From assembly GCA_001549895.1 (NCBI GenBank), contig AP014719.1:3968001-4032000 (forward strand): DNA of 64,000 nucleotides. The letters are read 5' to 3'. Under the pieces are notes generated by a model. The model made no database searches and was not told the origin of the DNA. It saw nothing but the letters and a program-made list of their open reading frames with translations. Both the position numbers and the translations under genes were made by a program. Shown one piece after another: positions 1 to 11,200 of the stretch. The first letter of the stretch is position 1. Every line of letters starts with the position of its first letter. Source of the DNA: Arthrobacter sp. Hiyo8 (GTDB lineage Bacteria; Actinomycetota; Actinomycetes; Actinomycetales; Micrococcaceae).

Positions 1-1
1 G

Positions 2-493
2 AGCCGTGGCGAATTCATCATGCTTTCCGACCAGGATGACGTATGGATTCCCGGGCGAGTGGAAATCATGCTCGATGCGCTGGCCGACCACAAGGTTGTC
101 GCAGGAAACTTCGACGTCCTCGGCGGTGGACCGAGACCTTGGATTCCAAGGCTTCGTTCTTCCGACTCGGCGAGGCACCTGGCCAATCTGTTCGCGATCC
201 TGATCGGGTACCGGGCCTACTACGGATGCGCCATGGGCATCCGCCGGGATGCGCTCAATTACTTCGTGCCGATCCCGTCTTATGTGAACGAATCGCATGA
301 CCTCTGGCTCGCCATTTGCGGAAACGTTGCACGGTCCATCCGCCACCTTGACGAATCGACCGTGCTCCGACGTCTGCACGACGACAACCAGACACCCGCC
401 GGGTGGCGTTCGCTCGTCAAAATCATCAAAGCGCGGATGATGATCGCCCGCCTGATGTTCGAAGCGCTACGCCGGGTACGCCTGGGTTCTTGA
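2..493 (+). CDS. Glycosyltransferase family 2, rhamnosyltransferase type (3' part only)
   Basis: The first 163 readable codons are the C-terminal part of a GT-A fold family 2 glycosyltransferase; the start lies outside the window. The motif LSDQDDVW at fragment residues 8-15 is the hallmark metal/nucleotide-sugar site of WbbL/RfbF-type rhamnosyltransferases, which add L-rhamnose from dTDP-rhamnose to a cell-surface glycan. A later region (YGCAMGIRRDAL) fits the acceptor-side helix of the same family. The gene is followed 34 bases downstream by the dTDP-rhamnose genes, which supports the substrate guess. The acceptor cannot be told from sequence. Confidence 0.72.
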   Translation, partial: SRGEFIMLSDQDDVWIPGRVEIMLDALADHKVVAGNFDVLGGGPRPWIPRLRSSDSARHLANLFAILIGYRAYYGCAMGIRRDALNYFVPIPSYVNESHDLWLAICGNVARSIRHLDESTVLRRLHDDNQTPAGWRSLVKIIKARMMIARLMFEALRRVRLGS

Positions 494-527
494 CGGCCTT
501 CACCTTGGGGTTCGGTAGGCTGTTCCC

Positions 528-1526
528 ATGCAGAAACTTCTGGTTACCGGCGGTGCCGGCTTCATCGGTTCGAATTTTGTCCACTACGTCCTGGAGCGCA
601 CTGAGGACAGTGTCACCGTTCTCGACAAACTAACCTACGCCGGCAACGTGGACTCCTTGAAGGGGCTTCCGGAGGAACGGTTCCAGTTCGTCCAGGGTGA
701 CATTTCGGACGCGGAACTTGTGGATCGGCTCGTTGAAGACTGCGACGTAGTGGTCCACTATGCCGCCGAATCACACAATGACAACTCGCTGCATGACCCG
801 CGCCCGTTCCTGGATACAAACATCATCGGGACGTACACGCTCATCGAGGCTGCCCGGAAGCACGGCAAGCGGTTCCACCACATCTCCACCGATGAGGTGT
901 ACGGCGACTTGGAGTTGGACGACCCCGAGCGGTTCACCGAAGCGACGCCGTACAACCCGTCCAGCCCCTACTCTTCGACCAAAGCCGGATCCGACCTTCT
1001 GGTGCGCGCATGGGTGCGATCGTTCGGACTGCAGGCGACCATCAGCAACTGCTCAAACAACTATGGGCCGTACCAGCATGTGGAGAAGTTCATTCCACGC
1101 CAGATCACCAACGTGATCGACGGCATACGCCCCAAGCTCTACGGCAAGGGTGAAAACGTCCGCGACTGGATCCACGCGAACGACCACTCCTCCGCCGTGC
1201 TTGCAATCATCGAAAAAGGCCGGATCGGTGAAACCTACCTGATCGGTGCCGATGGCGAGAAGAACAACAAAGACGTTGTTGAGCTCATCCTCAAGCACAT
1301 GGGTCAGTCGCCCGATGCTTACGACCACGTCGTTGACCGGCCTGGCCACGACCTGCGGTATGCGATCGATTCGAGCAAGCTCCGCGATGAGCTCGGCTGG
1401 CAGCCGCAATACTCCAACTTCGACGCAGGAATCGAAGCCACCATCGATTGGTACCGGGACAACGAGTCCTGGTGGCGCCCGCAGAAGGCAGCCACTGAAG
1501 CCAAATACAAGGAACAGGGCCAGTAG
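528..1526 (+). CDS. rfbB: dTDP-glucose 4,6-dehydratase RmlB
   Basis: A 332-residue, uninterrupted short-chain dehydrogenase of the usual RmlB length. It converts dTDP-glucose to dTDP-4-keto-6-deoxyglucose, the second step of dTDP-L-rhamnose synthesis, in the cytoplasm. The NAD-binding GGAGFIG sits at residues 8-14, the catalytic Thr-Asp-Glu triplet (STDEVYGD) at about 121-123, and the Tyr-x3-Lys pair (YSSTK) at 148 and 152. The next gene starts 4 bases after the stop, so the two are surely co-transcribed. In actinobacteria rhamnose is needed for wall polysaccharide linkage. Confidence 0.95.
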   Translation: MQKLLVTGGAGFIGSNFVHYVLERTEDSVTVLDKLTYAGNVDSLKGLPEERFQFVQGDISDAELVDRLVEDCDVVVHYAAESHNDNSLHDPRPFLDTNIIGTYTLIEAARKHGKRFHHISTDEVYGDLELDDPERFTEATPYNPSSPYSSTKAGSDLLVRAWVRSFGLQATISNCSNNYGPYQHVEKFIPRQITNVIDGIRPKLYGKGENVRDWIHANDHSSAVLAIIEKGRIGETYLIGADGEKNNKDVVELILKHMGQSPDAYDHVVDRPGHDLRYAIDSSKLRDELGWQPQYSNFDAGIEATIDWYRDNESWWRPQKAATEAKYKEQGQ

Positions 1527-1530
1527 ACCA

Positions 1531-2939
1531 ATGACGATCGAGTTTTCGAAGCCGCTCGCGGCCCGCGAAACGCCGATTCCCGGCGTCGTTCTCTATGAGC
1601 TGCCGGTTCACGGCGACAACCGCGGCTGGTTCAAGGAGAACTGGCAGCGGGAGAAAATGGTCGCGCTTGGGCTGCCGGACTTCCGTCCTGTCCAGAACAA
1701 CATCTCGTTCAACGAGAAGGCCGGCACAACGCGCGGCATTCACGCCGAGCCTGGGATAAGTTCATTTCGGTAGCGACGGGCCGGATATTCGGTGCGTGGG
1801 TCGACCTGCGTGAAGGTCCTTCTTTCGGCGCGGTCTTCACCGCGGAGCTTGATCCGAGCCAGGCCATCTTCATTCCGCGTGGGGTGGGCAACGCATTCCA
1901 GACCCTCGAGGACAATACGGCCTACACGTACCTCGTCAACGATCACTGGTCTGCGGACGCACAGAGCCAGTACACATTCCTCAACCTCGCCGACGAGACC
2001 GCTGCCATCGACTGGCCCGTGCCGTTGGACCAGGCTGAGCTGTCCGACAAGGACAAAGCGCATCCGCGCCTCGCCGAGGTCGAGCCGATGCCGTCCCGGA
2101 AGATCCTTGTGGTGGGTGCAGACGGCCAGCTTGGCAAGGCATTGCGTGGACTGTACGACGGCGACCCTTCGGTTGAGTTCGCGGCACGAGCCGACTTCGA
2201 CCTATCAAAGGAAGAGTCGTTCGACGGACGGAACTGGAAGAACTACTCTGCGATCATCAATGCGGCCGCCTACACCGCGGTTGACGCCGCCGAGAGTCCC
2301 GAAGGCAGGGAAGCCGCCTGGCAGGTCAACGTCTCGGCCGTCGCGCGCCTCGCCAGGACCGCGATCGAACACGATCTCACGCTCGTTCATGTCTCCTCGG
2401 ACTATGTCTTCGACGGGTCGCGGGAATCGCACGACGAAAACGAGCCGTACACCCCGCTTGGCGTGTACGGTCAAACCAAAGCCGCCGGGGACGCCGTCGT
2501 CAGCGTGGTTCCGCGCCACTACATCGTGCGCACCAGTTGGGTGATCGGCGAAGGCAGCAACTTCGTCCGGACCATGGCCTCGCTCGCCGATCGCGGGATC
2601 AAGCCGAGTGTCGTCAACGACCAGATCGGGCGGCTCAGCTTCACGGAAGACATCGCTGCTGGAATCAGGCACCTGTTGGAGTCCCGCGCGCCGTACGGCG
2701 CGTACAACCTCAGCAACGACGGTGAACCGCAGTCGTGGGCGGACATCGCAGGAGACGTCTACGAGCTCCGCGGTGCCTCGGGAGACGACGTCACCGGCGT
2801 GAGCACCGAAGAATATTTTGCGGGCAAATCCGCAGCCCCGCGGCCGCTGAAGAGCATCCTCGACTTGAGCAAGATCAAGGGCGCAGGGTTTGTTCCAGCG
2901 AGCAGTGCCGAGAGACTGACGGCCTACCTTCGGGGCTAG
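1531..2939 (+). CDS. Fused dTDP-4-dehydrorhamnose 3,5-epimerase / reductase (RmlC-RmlD)
   Basis: The reading frame breaks once near 1750, where one base is missing in the CC run before TGGGAT. With it restored the gene encodes about 469 residues. Residues 1-180 are an RmlC cupin epimerase (RGIHAEPWDK, catalytic His71); the rest, from about residue 187 (SRKILVVGADGQLG), is an RmlD reductase with a Rossmann fold, YVFDG and YGQTK. A single protein thus performs the last two steps of dTDP-L-rhamnose synthesis. Such fusions are typical of Arthrobacter-like actinobacteria, whereas most bacteria have two genes. It follows rmlB by 4 bases. The stop is followed by a strong terminator. Confidence 0.88.
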
Positions 2940-2966
2940 CACTCGGAGGCGTAGCTACGCCAATGG

Positions 2967-3003
2967 AAAAGGTCTGGCCAGGCAATGCCTGGCCAGACCT
3001 TTT
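2967..3003. terminator. Bidirectional rho-independent terminator
   Basis: A near-perfect inverted repeat, left arm 2967-2984 and right arm 2986-3003, starts with AAAA and ends with TTTT. It lies between the convergent rmlCD and DUF2142 genes, so it can stop transcription from both sides. Confidence 0.9.
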
Positions 3004-3022
3004 GCGTTGGGTTTCGCGATCT

Positions 3023-4740
3023 TTACTCGACGCGCTGGCGTTCCGCGGGTTCCTTGCTTGCTTGGTTCCCGACGGCGGCAGTCGCCGGACGGCGCGCCGC
3101 CCAACGCAGCGCCCGGATCACCGGGACCGGGAAGAACGGCAGGCCGGGGTAGAGGAAACGGTACAGCTGGGCTGCCGCAACGACCAATGCAACGGCGAAG
3201 AGCAGGGTGAGGACTTCCCAGGAAAGGGGCGGCTGCCAATCCGGCTTGGTGAACATCACCAGCCAGTTCGCGAAGTCCGGTATTCCCACTACGTACCGTC
3301 GCAGGATGTACACGAAGCCGTAGATATGGGCAGCGCAGGTTGCCCAGAGAAGAATCTTGGCGACCCTGCGGCTGATGAGATTTGCGTGGAACTTGCGGAA
3401 CCGAAGCGCCAACCCGGCCGAGATGACCGCGATCGCGAACAACGGGAGGCTGTACCTTCCTTGCCAGATGAATCCGCTGCTCGTGACAAGCGCGGCCTGG
3501 ACCAGGGCGGGAACTACCGCAAGCATTCCGATCGCGGCCCAGAAGCCCAGCTGCAATCTAGCCGGACGCATCAGGAAGACCAGCAGCAACAGGGCAATGA
3601 GCAGCATGTTCCAGAACATCAGGACGGCTTGCGGCACCGGAGCATCAAGCCAGCCTGCGACTCCGATGTACTGATTGACGAAGTCGAACGACCTGTCCAG
3701 CATGGTGGCGAAGGCGTTGGAGGGCCGAAGGCCTTCAACCGCATTGGAGATTCCGGCGGGCGCCTCGCCTGCCGACGGAGGCGCGGTCAACATGATGAAG
3801 TTCCAGATGACACCCAGTGCCACTCCGATGGCGGACAATCCGGCAACTATGAGCAATAGCCGATTGCGGAAGATTGCAACGATGTCGGCGCCCCGGAAGA
3901 AGAGGCAGGCCACAATCGCCCCGCAAAGGAGCCACAACAAGGACACGTTCCTGGTGTTGGCCAAGGTCGCTGCCGATACTCCGACTGCCAGGATTCCCGG
4001 GCGGGCCAGGTGAAGCTGCCTTGAGTTCTCAAGCACGGAGACCAAACCGCAGAAGGCTGCCATCGACGCCGCGACCTCCAGGGAGTTCGGATTGATTCCC
4101 GTGGCCAGGAAGAAAACCATGGGCGTTGTCGCAACCGCGGCCGCAACCATGGGCCACTTGGGATGCCGCAGCCTCGACAGCGCGGTGAACCCGGCCGCAT
4201 AGAAGGCGGCCGACATGAGTCCACTGACAATCCGCATGGCAAAGATCGCGGGGGCTCCGGACATGAACAGGCTAGGGAGCCGACGAACCAGTAGTAGAAG
4301 GGGTTGTACAAGCCGGCCGAGGTCACGCCGATGGTGGTGTAGGTGTCGCCAACGGGAATGGCAGGCGCACAGCCCGCGGGCATCTCCTTGAGGAAGGCAA
4401 AACACCGCTGGGAATCGACGTTGGCGATGTAGGAGGGGACCTGTACGTGGACCCCGTTGCCATAGGACTCGCCGGGACCCGGGAAGAACTGCCCCCTCGC
4501 CACGGCTGCTGCCTTGATGGTGTGGGCGGGTTCGTCGGGATACGCCATCAGCGGCGTGGCCAGGATCCAGAGCGTGATCAGGGCTGAGAGCAAGGCAAAA
4601 ACGCGGATGAAGAAACCGAATCCGGCCTTGGTGGCGGGGGACACGTTGCGAGTCCGGGACCGCAATCCGCCTGCCCGGGAGAGCGACTCCTGTCGAACGT
4701 CGGGACGAGCGGGGCCTTGGGCAGCTGGTTGGTCGATCAT
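3023..4740 (-). CDS. DUF2142 family polytopic membrane protein
   Basis: Reconstructed length is about 572 residues, with one frameshift near 4273 where one C is missing in a CCC run (the join reads YYWFVGSLPSLFMSG). After a cytoplasmic N-terminus there is a first membrane helix (about residues 42-65) followed by YPDEPAH, a luminal loop, and roughly ten more hydrophobic segments. This is the layout of DUF2142 proteins, which resemble GT-C glycosyltransferases with an acidic motif in the first external loop. No reaction is established. Its place beside rhamnose and glycosyltransferase genes suggests surface glycan assembly. The start ATG at 4740 is preferred over one in another frame at 4762. 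Confidence 0.75.
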
Positions 4741-4791
4741 TGGTCGCTCCCGATCTTCTCAATCAGGCGTGACGCATCCCGCAAGGACTCT

Positions 4792-5798
4792 TCACTCGGG
4801 GAGGCCACCCGGCGAAATAGGTCGAAGCGACCTGACCATCGGGCCGACCACGAAGTCTGCCCAGGATTTCACGAGGGACGCAACCTCCCCGTTCTTATAG
4901 CTGGTACAAAATGCCTGGTAGTTCACGTTCCCCAATGCGTAGCCGTGGTCGGTCTTGTCCGGAAGGCGAAACTCGACTCCCGTGGCCACCGTTCTGGTGG
5001 TGCCGTCCTGGACGGCCGCAGCCACCGAGTCCTTGGACATTCTGACGAAGCTGCCGCCAAACGAGAGCAACGCCGTGTCAAACCGGGACCCGATGGACGC
5101 CGAGTCCATGAAGGCTATTGCGCCGGCGGTGCCGTCGACTTTCTTGGCGATGTCGCTGAAGTTCTTGACCTCTTGGCCGCCGGGTATCTTGGCCCACTTG
5201 TTGCTTACGCCGGACGACCAACTGGGTGAGGCCGCCAGATAGCCTGTGCTGGCCGAGGTCAGCGCTGAAGCTGTGCTCGCGGTCACCGGGACGATCGGCG
5301 CGTCCGGGAGCGTGGTTCCCGGATTGATCGCTGCGATTGCCTTGTCATCCCAGCGATTGATATCTCCGGTGAAGATCCTGGCGAGCAGGTCAGGCGTGAG
5401 CTTGAGGCTCCGGATGCTTGGCATATTAAAGACGACGCCGATAGAGGTCACCGAGGTCGGAACGCTGAACGCCCCATTCGGACCGCATTCCGCTTTGGTT
5501 GCGTCTTGTTGCTGAGCGGTCAAGGGGCGTCGAGGGCTGCATAATAGGCCTGGCCCGTGGCCAAGGCTGTCAGCCCAACGTCAGAGCCGTCCGGAGAATA
5601 GCTCAATGACGTGGCCGTGAAGGTCTTTTTCCAAGCGCTGGACCATGCTCCGATCGGATCGCTCTGAATGGGACTTCCAATCGCAGTGAGCGCGCCGCGG
5701 ATGTTTTGCTGTTTGGCTGGGGGACTGGCACAGGCGGCCAAGCTGATACCGACAAGCAGGAGGCATCCTGCCGCTCGGTGAATCGACCGATGATGCAC
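4792..5798 (-). CDS. PstS-like substrate-binding lipoprotein
   Basis: About 335 residues after repair of one frameshift near 5521 (CCCC for an expected five C). A signal peptide ends in the lipobox LAAC with Cys23 as the lipid anchor. The middle region (GVVFNMP, then ARIFTGDINRWDD, AIAAINPGTTLP) is characteristic of phosphate-binding PstS proteins of ABC transporters. No pstC, pstA or pstB lies nearby, so it may be an orphan binding protein or a PstS-type protein with another role, such as extracellular phosphate scavenging or surface adhesion. The start follows a hydrophilic His-rich tip (MHHRSIHR). Family membership is clear; ligand is inferred. Confidence 0.75.
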
Positions 5799-5937
5799 CG
5801 GGGTCCTTTCGATTACGGGTATAGCTGAGACTTGCGTCTTGATAACCCTAACCGTTCAACCTGAGCGTCGTAGCCCGTTTCGGCTCGATGCCCTCTGGTT
5901 GAGGCGCGGTACACAGGTCCCGCTCCGTGCAGGAGAC

Positions 5938-8341
5938 TTAGTAATTCAGGGATTGACAGCCTGCAAGCGCGTTGCCTGAGCTGTACTGTGCTATCCCGAT
6001 GCCATAAGTACAAACCGTGTATCTGCCCCGTTGAGTGACGGGGACCAGCGTCGAGTAGCCGTGATTTCCGGTAATGCCGAAAGCGTTGTTCACATCAGCC
6101 CTCGAAACGTTCGCCGCGAAGGCATACCCCTGACGGCTCCCGTCCGGATACGTAATGTAGACATGCACTGGATTGGACGAGCCCGGAACGGCTGGGTCGT
6201 ATGTCCACCCCGTCGCCCTGATATTGGCTTGTCCTGACACCGATGCAACTCCGACGGAGTCGAGGTAGCCGGCCGGGACTGGCGTATTGCTTACCTGAAT
6301 GGACATGCATCCAAGCGCCGTGTTCCCCGAAGCGAGCGGGGCAACCGGGATGGCATAGGCACAGGCGGTGTAGGTGCCGGTGCCCTTGGTTGGCAATGAG
6401 GCGCTGAAGCCGTGATTACCGGTAATGCCGAAGGCGTTGTTCAGATCGGGACGGGATTGATTTGCCGTGAATGCCGTGCCGACGTTGCTTCCATCCGGTG
6501 CCTGGACGTAGACATGGACAGGAATGCTGGCCGCGGTGTTGGTGGGGTCGAATGCCCAGCCCGTCGCAACGAGGTTGGCCGCGCCGGGCGCCTGCGAGAT
6601 TCGAATGGAGTCGTAATATCCCTTCGGCGGCGGGTTGGATCCGACAGTGATGTCTTTGCAGCCAAGCGCGGTGTTGTAGTACTGCCCGATGGCATAGGTA
6701 CACACGTGATATGTACCGGCTTTGCTCAGGCTGATCGACTTGTCGAAGCCATGGTTCGAACCGTAGCCGGTAGCGCTTCCCACATCCGGCCTGGAAGTGT
6801 TGGCCGTGATGCGGTAGCCCGTGGTCTGTCCGCTGGGGTCGGTGACGTAGGCGTCGGCGAACGAGGCCGTTTGCGGGTTGGCACGGTCAATGGCCCAGCC
6901 CGTCAGGCGAAGGGAAACGTCGTCGGGAGCACGAACCTGTCCGAGCGTGTCGAACGATCCGATGGGAGGTTCAACACCGTTTGCCTGAAAACTCTTGCAG
7001 CCAAGGTCTACAGTGCCGTTGACGCTGACGGCGGTGGCGCAAACCTTGTACGTGCCGGATGCGGTGATCTGGATGTTGTTGTCAAAGCCGTGTGCAGGGC
7101 CGTAACCGAAGGCTTGATCAACGTCCGGGCGATATGCGTTCGCCAGGAACGAGTACCCGGTGGTCGCGTTGCCCGGATCGGTAACTGAAATATTGACGGG
7201 AGTCGATACCCAAGGTCTGGAAAGGTCTACAGACCAGCCCGTGACCCTCAGGTATGCCGAGGTGGTGTCCCGGACGAGCGACAGTGAATCGAACGAACCC
7301 CTGGCTGGATTGCCGGCAAACCTTTGGAGGGAAGCGTAGTCCCCGTTCCAGACGTCCGAGTCGCCGCTGAAGGGACCCGTACTGCTGTACTGCCACATGC
7401 TGTAGTTGGCCCAACTGGAAGGAAGAATTCCAGCGTCGTTCGACGGCCCGCCTGGATACGAGGCGACCCAGAGGGGGTAGTCCCCGAATCCGGCAGGATC
7501 TCCGGTGCACTGTTTCCACCAACTCGTGTTGGTGTAGATCATCGGGAGCCGTCCCGTCAGGGAACGCATGGTGTTGCCGAAATTCTGTACCCACGACGTG
7601 AGCTGGGCGGGCGACATGTCGTAGCAGGTGTTGCCCATGTAGACGCCGTTGATGGTCTGCCCTGCATACGGATTGAACTCAATGTCCAGGACGGGCGGCA
7701 ACGTTGCGCCGTCCGAGCTCCATCCGCCACCGTTTTGCACGAAGTAGTTGGCTTGATCGGCGCCTGAGGACCAGTTGGGAATCGCGAAGTGGTAGGCGCC
7801 GCGGATCATTCCGACTGCCCGCGAGCCTTGGTACTGCGAACTGTACGTGGGCTGGTGTAGTAGTTTCCCTCGCTGGCCTTGACGTAGGCGAATCGCGCCC
7901 CCATGTTCCACTGCTGCTGCCAATCGACGCCGGCCTGGTAGTAGCTGACATCGAGACCCTGGATGCCGAAGGTGGGTGTCCAGCTGCCCTGGGCGGTTAC
8001 CGCGCCCTGGACTCGTGGGGAGCGTTGGCCCATCTGCGCGCCCCTGGTCCGGCAGCTGCGCGCATTGCGGCTTGGCGATCTGTGCTGCTTTGGGCCGTCG
8101 CGGTTGGTGACGGCGTTGCTGTCTGGCTTTTTGCTGCCGGCTGCGTCGGTGAAGGCGTTGAGCTTGCGCTCGGCAACTGGGTCGCCGTCGTTTGTGGGGA
8201 GTTAGCGGGAGACGACGTCGGGGAGCTCGCCGGGGAGGGCGTCGGTGAAGGAGCCGGTGCTGCAACGGCCGTCGTTGCAGAGAGAAGCAAGACCGCCGCG
8301 CCGCACATCGCTGTTAGCGCAAGGTCTTGAACGCGGCGCAC
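5938..8341 (-). CDS. Secreted GH25 lysozyme-like muramidase with four C-terminal repeats
   Basis: Roughly 800 residues in three frames, joined by two one-base gaps (near 8036 and near 7855, the latter in a CC run before ACGTAC). Order: signal peptide ending AVAAPAP; a Pro/Ser/Thr-rich linker of about 60 residues; a GH25 catalytic domain with GLDVSYYQ, YVKASEG, the Asp-x-Glu pair in VLDIEF and the closing WQYS; then four repeats of about 105 residues. The repeats share G-x-x-DS at the start, GW-x-x-D in the middle, RPDV..AFG..GNHGF, and a pair of cysteines ending in LGC. GH25 enzymes cut the MurNAc-GlcNAc bond of peptidoglycan; the repeats probably bind wall or glycan. It is exported and likely wall-associated. 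Confidence 0.85.
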
Positions 8342-8591
8342 CCGGAAGTGGAGACAGGGGCTTTAAATTGAATGGTCTTCATCTCTTGGCTCCACACGAG
8401 ATTGCCGGCTCCCGATGGGCGGCACTTGATTCATTCCGCCGTTTCAAACCCGCGACGGTAAATGGCTGTTGGCACTTCTAATTCGAAGGCAACCATAACA
8501 CTGATGTGCAAGGTGGTGCTAATGTGGCCAATGGGATTTGAGTGAGTGGTTCAATGCAGTTCGGATACTGTCTGCACGGCCGCCAACAGCC

Positions 8592-8645
8592 AAACACCGC
8601 CGCTCCGGCCTGCGCGGTGCAGGCCGGAGCGGCGGTGTTTTTTTA
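8592..8645. terminator. Strong hairpin terminator
   Basis: Perfect 22-base arms at 8592-8613 and 8619-8640 with a 5-base loop. Seven or more T follow on the plus strand and three T on the minus strand. It sits just downstream of the minus-strand deacetylase gene and is the likely end of its transcript. Confidence 0.85.
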
Positions 8646-8669
8646 CTTGGGTGTTGTGTATTCAGTAGT

Positions 8670-11200
8670 TCATGGCAGGAAATACCCGGAGACGTCCGCG
8701 ATGAGCTGCGCCGTACCCGAGGATTGGCTGTAGAGCGTGACCTTTCCGTCGGCACCCACGGGGACCGTGACCAAGTTGGGGACAATTTGGTTAGTGGCGT
8801 AGTTCAAATTGGAGGTGTTCGGCCGGGCGGTTCCGGACGCATACGCCGTGACGAAGCCGAACGACGTCGGATTGGCCACCGTGAGGTTGAAAGTGACGGC
8901 CGAGACTGTCGCCGGGATGCCGCTGATCCCGCCGACCTGGAAGGACACCGTGCCGTTCGGTGCCACCGGAGTGCTGTTCCGCGTATCGAGGAACCTGTTT
9001 GGCGCGATGGGTTGGAAGGTTCCCGACGCCGTTGCGGTGCCGGCCAGGTAGTAACCGGAAACGTCCGCGATGAGTTGCGTGGTTCCCGAGGACTGGTTGT
9101 AGAGCGTGACTTTTCCGTCCGCGCCCACTGGAACGGTGACACTATTGGGGACGATCTGTCCCGTGGCGTAGTTCAGGTTGGAAGCGTTCGGCCGGGCGGT
9201 TCCGGACGCGTACGCCGTGACGAAGCCGAACGACGTCGGATTGGCCACCGTGAGGTTGAAAGTGACGGCCGAGACTGTTGCCGGGATGCCGCTGACCCCG
9301 CCGACTTGGAAGGACACCGTTCCGTTCGGTGCCACCGGGGTGCTGTTGCGGGTGTCCAGGAACCGGCTTGGCGCCAGCGCTTGGAACTCACCAGGAGCCG
9401 ATGTGGCAGCCGGGACGTAGTACCCGGAGACGTCAGCGATCAGTTGCGCGGTTCCGAGGACTGGTTGTACAGGGTGACCTTCCCGTCCGAACCCACCGGG
9501 ACCGTGACCAAGTTGGGGACGATCTGTCCCGTGGCGTAGTTCAGGTTGGAGGCGTTCGGCCGTGCGGTTCCCGATGGGTAGGCCGTGACGAAGCCGAACG
9601 ACGTCGGATTGGCCACCGTGAGGTTGAAGGTCACTGCCGAGACATTCGCCGGGATGCCATTGACGCCGCCGACTTGGAAGGACACCGTGCCCCTGGCGCC
9701 ACCGGGGTGCTGTTACGGGTGTCGAGCAGCCTGCTTGGTGTCATCGATTTGAACACGCTGGCCACGGCAACCGAGTCGTACAACGCGTAGTCATCAGTTA
9801 TCAGGGTTCCATTGCTCAGCAGGTTCAAGCCCATGCTGATTGCGCTCGCACCTGCCGGAACCGGTGGGGAGGTCCAGGTGGCCTGGGTCCACGCTGTTGC
9901 CGCGGCAAAGTTCGGACTTGCGGTCCAGTAATTCCACGTGCCAAGGCCCGTTCGGTAGTAGAGCTCGAATTGCGTCGGAGCCGTCGCCGTGTACCAAGCG
10001 GACATTTGATAGATATGGCCGGGCGTAGCGCTCGGCGCACATTGGCCCAGGTCCAAAGTCGGCAGTAGCTTGGCATCGCCGTCAACGTAGCCGGAAATGA
10101 CCATCTGTTCTGCAACGGACCCCGTGTGGCCCGGGACACGCTGGTGAAGGTGTGGGTGTTGGTGCCATATGCTCCGATTGCCCAGCAATAGGGGAGTCCG
10201 GTGGCCACCGGGCCTGCTGTTTCCAAACTCGGGTTCTGGATCAGGTTTCCCACCGTGATGGGTGGCGGGGCGGCCGGCCCATTGACGAGTGGCTTATCCA
10301 GGTCGAGCGCCGGATTTGCGGGATCCGGGAATTGGGCGGCCATCACCTGGCGCACCGTCTTGACGACGATCCTGCCGGCCGTTTGCTCCGTCACCAGCCA
10401 ATTCACGTACGCCTGGAAGTTGGTGGTCGTGACAGTTAGAGGGTCTGTAGCCGAGTCGAAGTGGTGGAAAGTCAATTGAACCCATCCGCCGCCGGCCTCC
10501 GCCTGGGTCACGACGGCCTGCATGTCGGCAACTGCCCACGTGTTGTCTACCTCATCGGGCGCCTTGGTGAAAAAGAGGTCCGCGGTAGGAACGGGCAGCG
10601 GTTCAGCAACTTCGGTCAGCGTTGGGGCGGCTTTGCTTTTCAGATCGCCCAGGCCACGTGCGCTGTTGTAGCCGCAGTTGGCGACTTGTTGCTCGACGGC
10701 GGGAGTGGCGGAGGCGAACGGGTAGGCGAAATTCGTGACCCGGAAGCCCATAGTGGTCAGGTTGACGCGGTCATTGCATATCTGGCGTGCACCTCGTTCG
10801 CGTCCATCTGGGCAAGGTCGGGGTGCGTGACCGTGTGCCCGGCAATTTCGTTGCCTGCCGATTGAAGTGCGAGTGCCTGGGCGGTCGTCATGTAGGGAGG
10901 CGGGCCACCATTAGGATCGGTCGCGTTGAGGTAACCGGAGGGAAGGAAGAACGTCCCAAACATTCCTTTGGAATTCAAATAGTTCGCCGCAGCCACCTGA
11001 TCAGCGTTGGCGTCGTCAAATGTCAACGTGACGACAAGAGGACCCGCGGCCTGGGCCGGCCGGGTCAAAAGCGCCGCATTGAAGAGCGTCGCCAAAAGGA
11101 GCGCGGCTGCGGCCATGGCAAACGCTTTTCGGTGGTTTTTTTGAGCTTCAAAGGAGGGCCTCCGCCCAATGCGGGAGGCCACCATGCACCCGTCTTGCAT
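8670..11200 (-). CDS. Secreted polysaccharide deacetylase with three C-terminal repeats (copy 1)
   Basis: About 840 residues once four one-base gaps are closed (near 10773, 10120, 9690 and 9455; the first restores a CCC run). A signal peptide (LLLATLFNAALLTRPAQAA) precedes a NodB-type domain with TLTFDDANADQ, GHTVTHPDLAQ and FAYPFAS, the metal-binding Asp and His motifs of carbohydrate esterase family 4. A jelly-roll-like region follows (NLIQNPSLETAGP to about DYALYDS), then three repeats of about 120 residues running from RFLDTR to DVSGYY. CE4 enzymes remove N-acetyl groups from peptidoglycan or chitin-like polymers. The start is uncertain; ATGs at 11200 and 11185 are both possible. A paralogue lies at 25597 on the other strand. 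Confidence 0.85.

Noticed and set aside
5938..11200. GH25 and deacetylase region as a prophage lysis module
   Set aside because: No holin, capsid, integrase or other phage gene is present; both proteins have signal peptides and wall-binding-type repeats.
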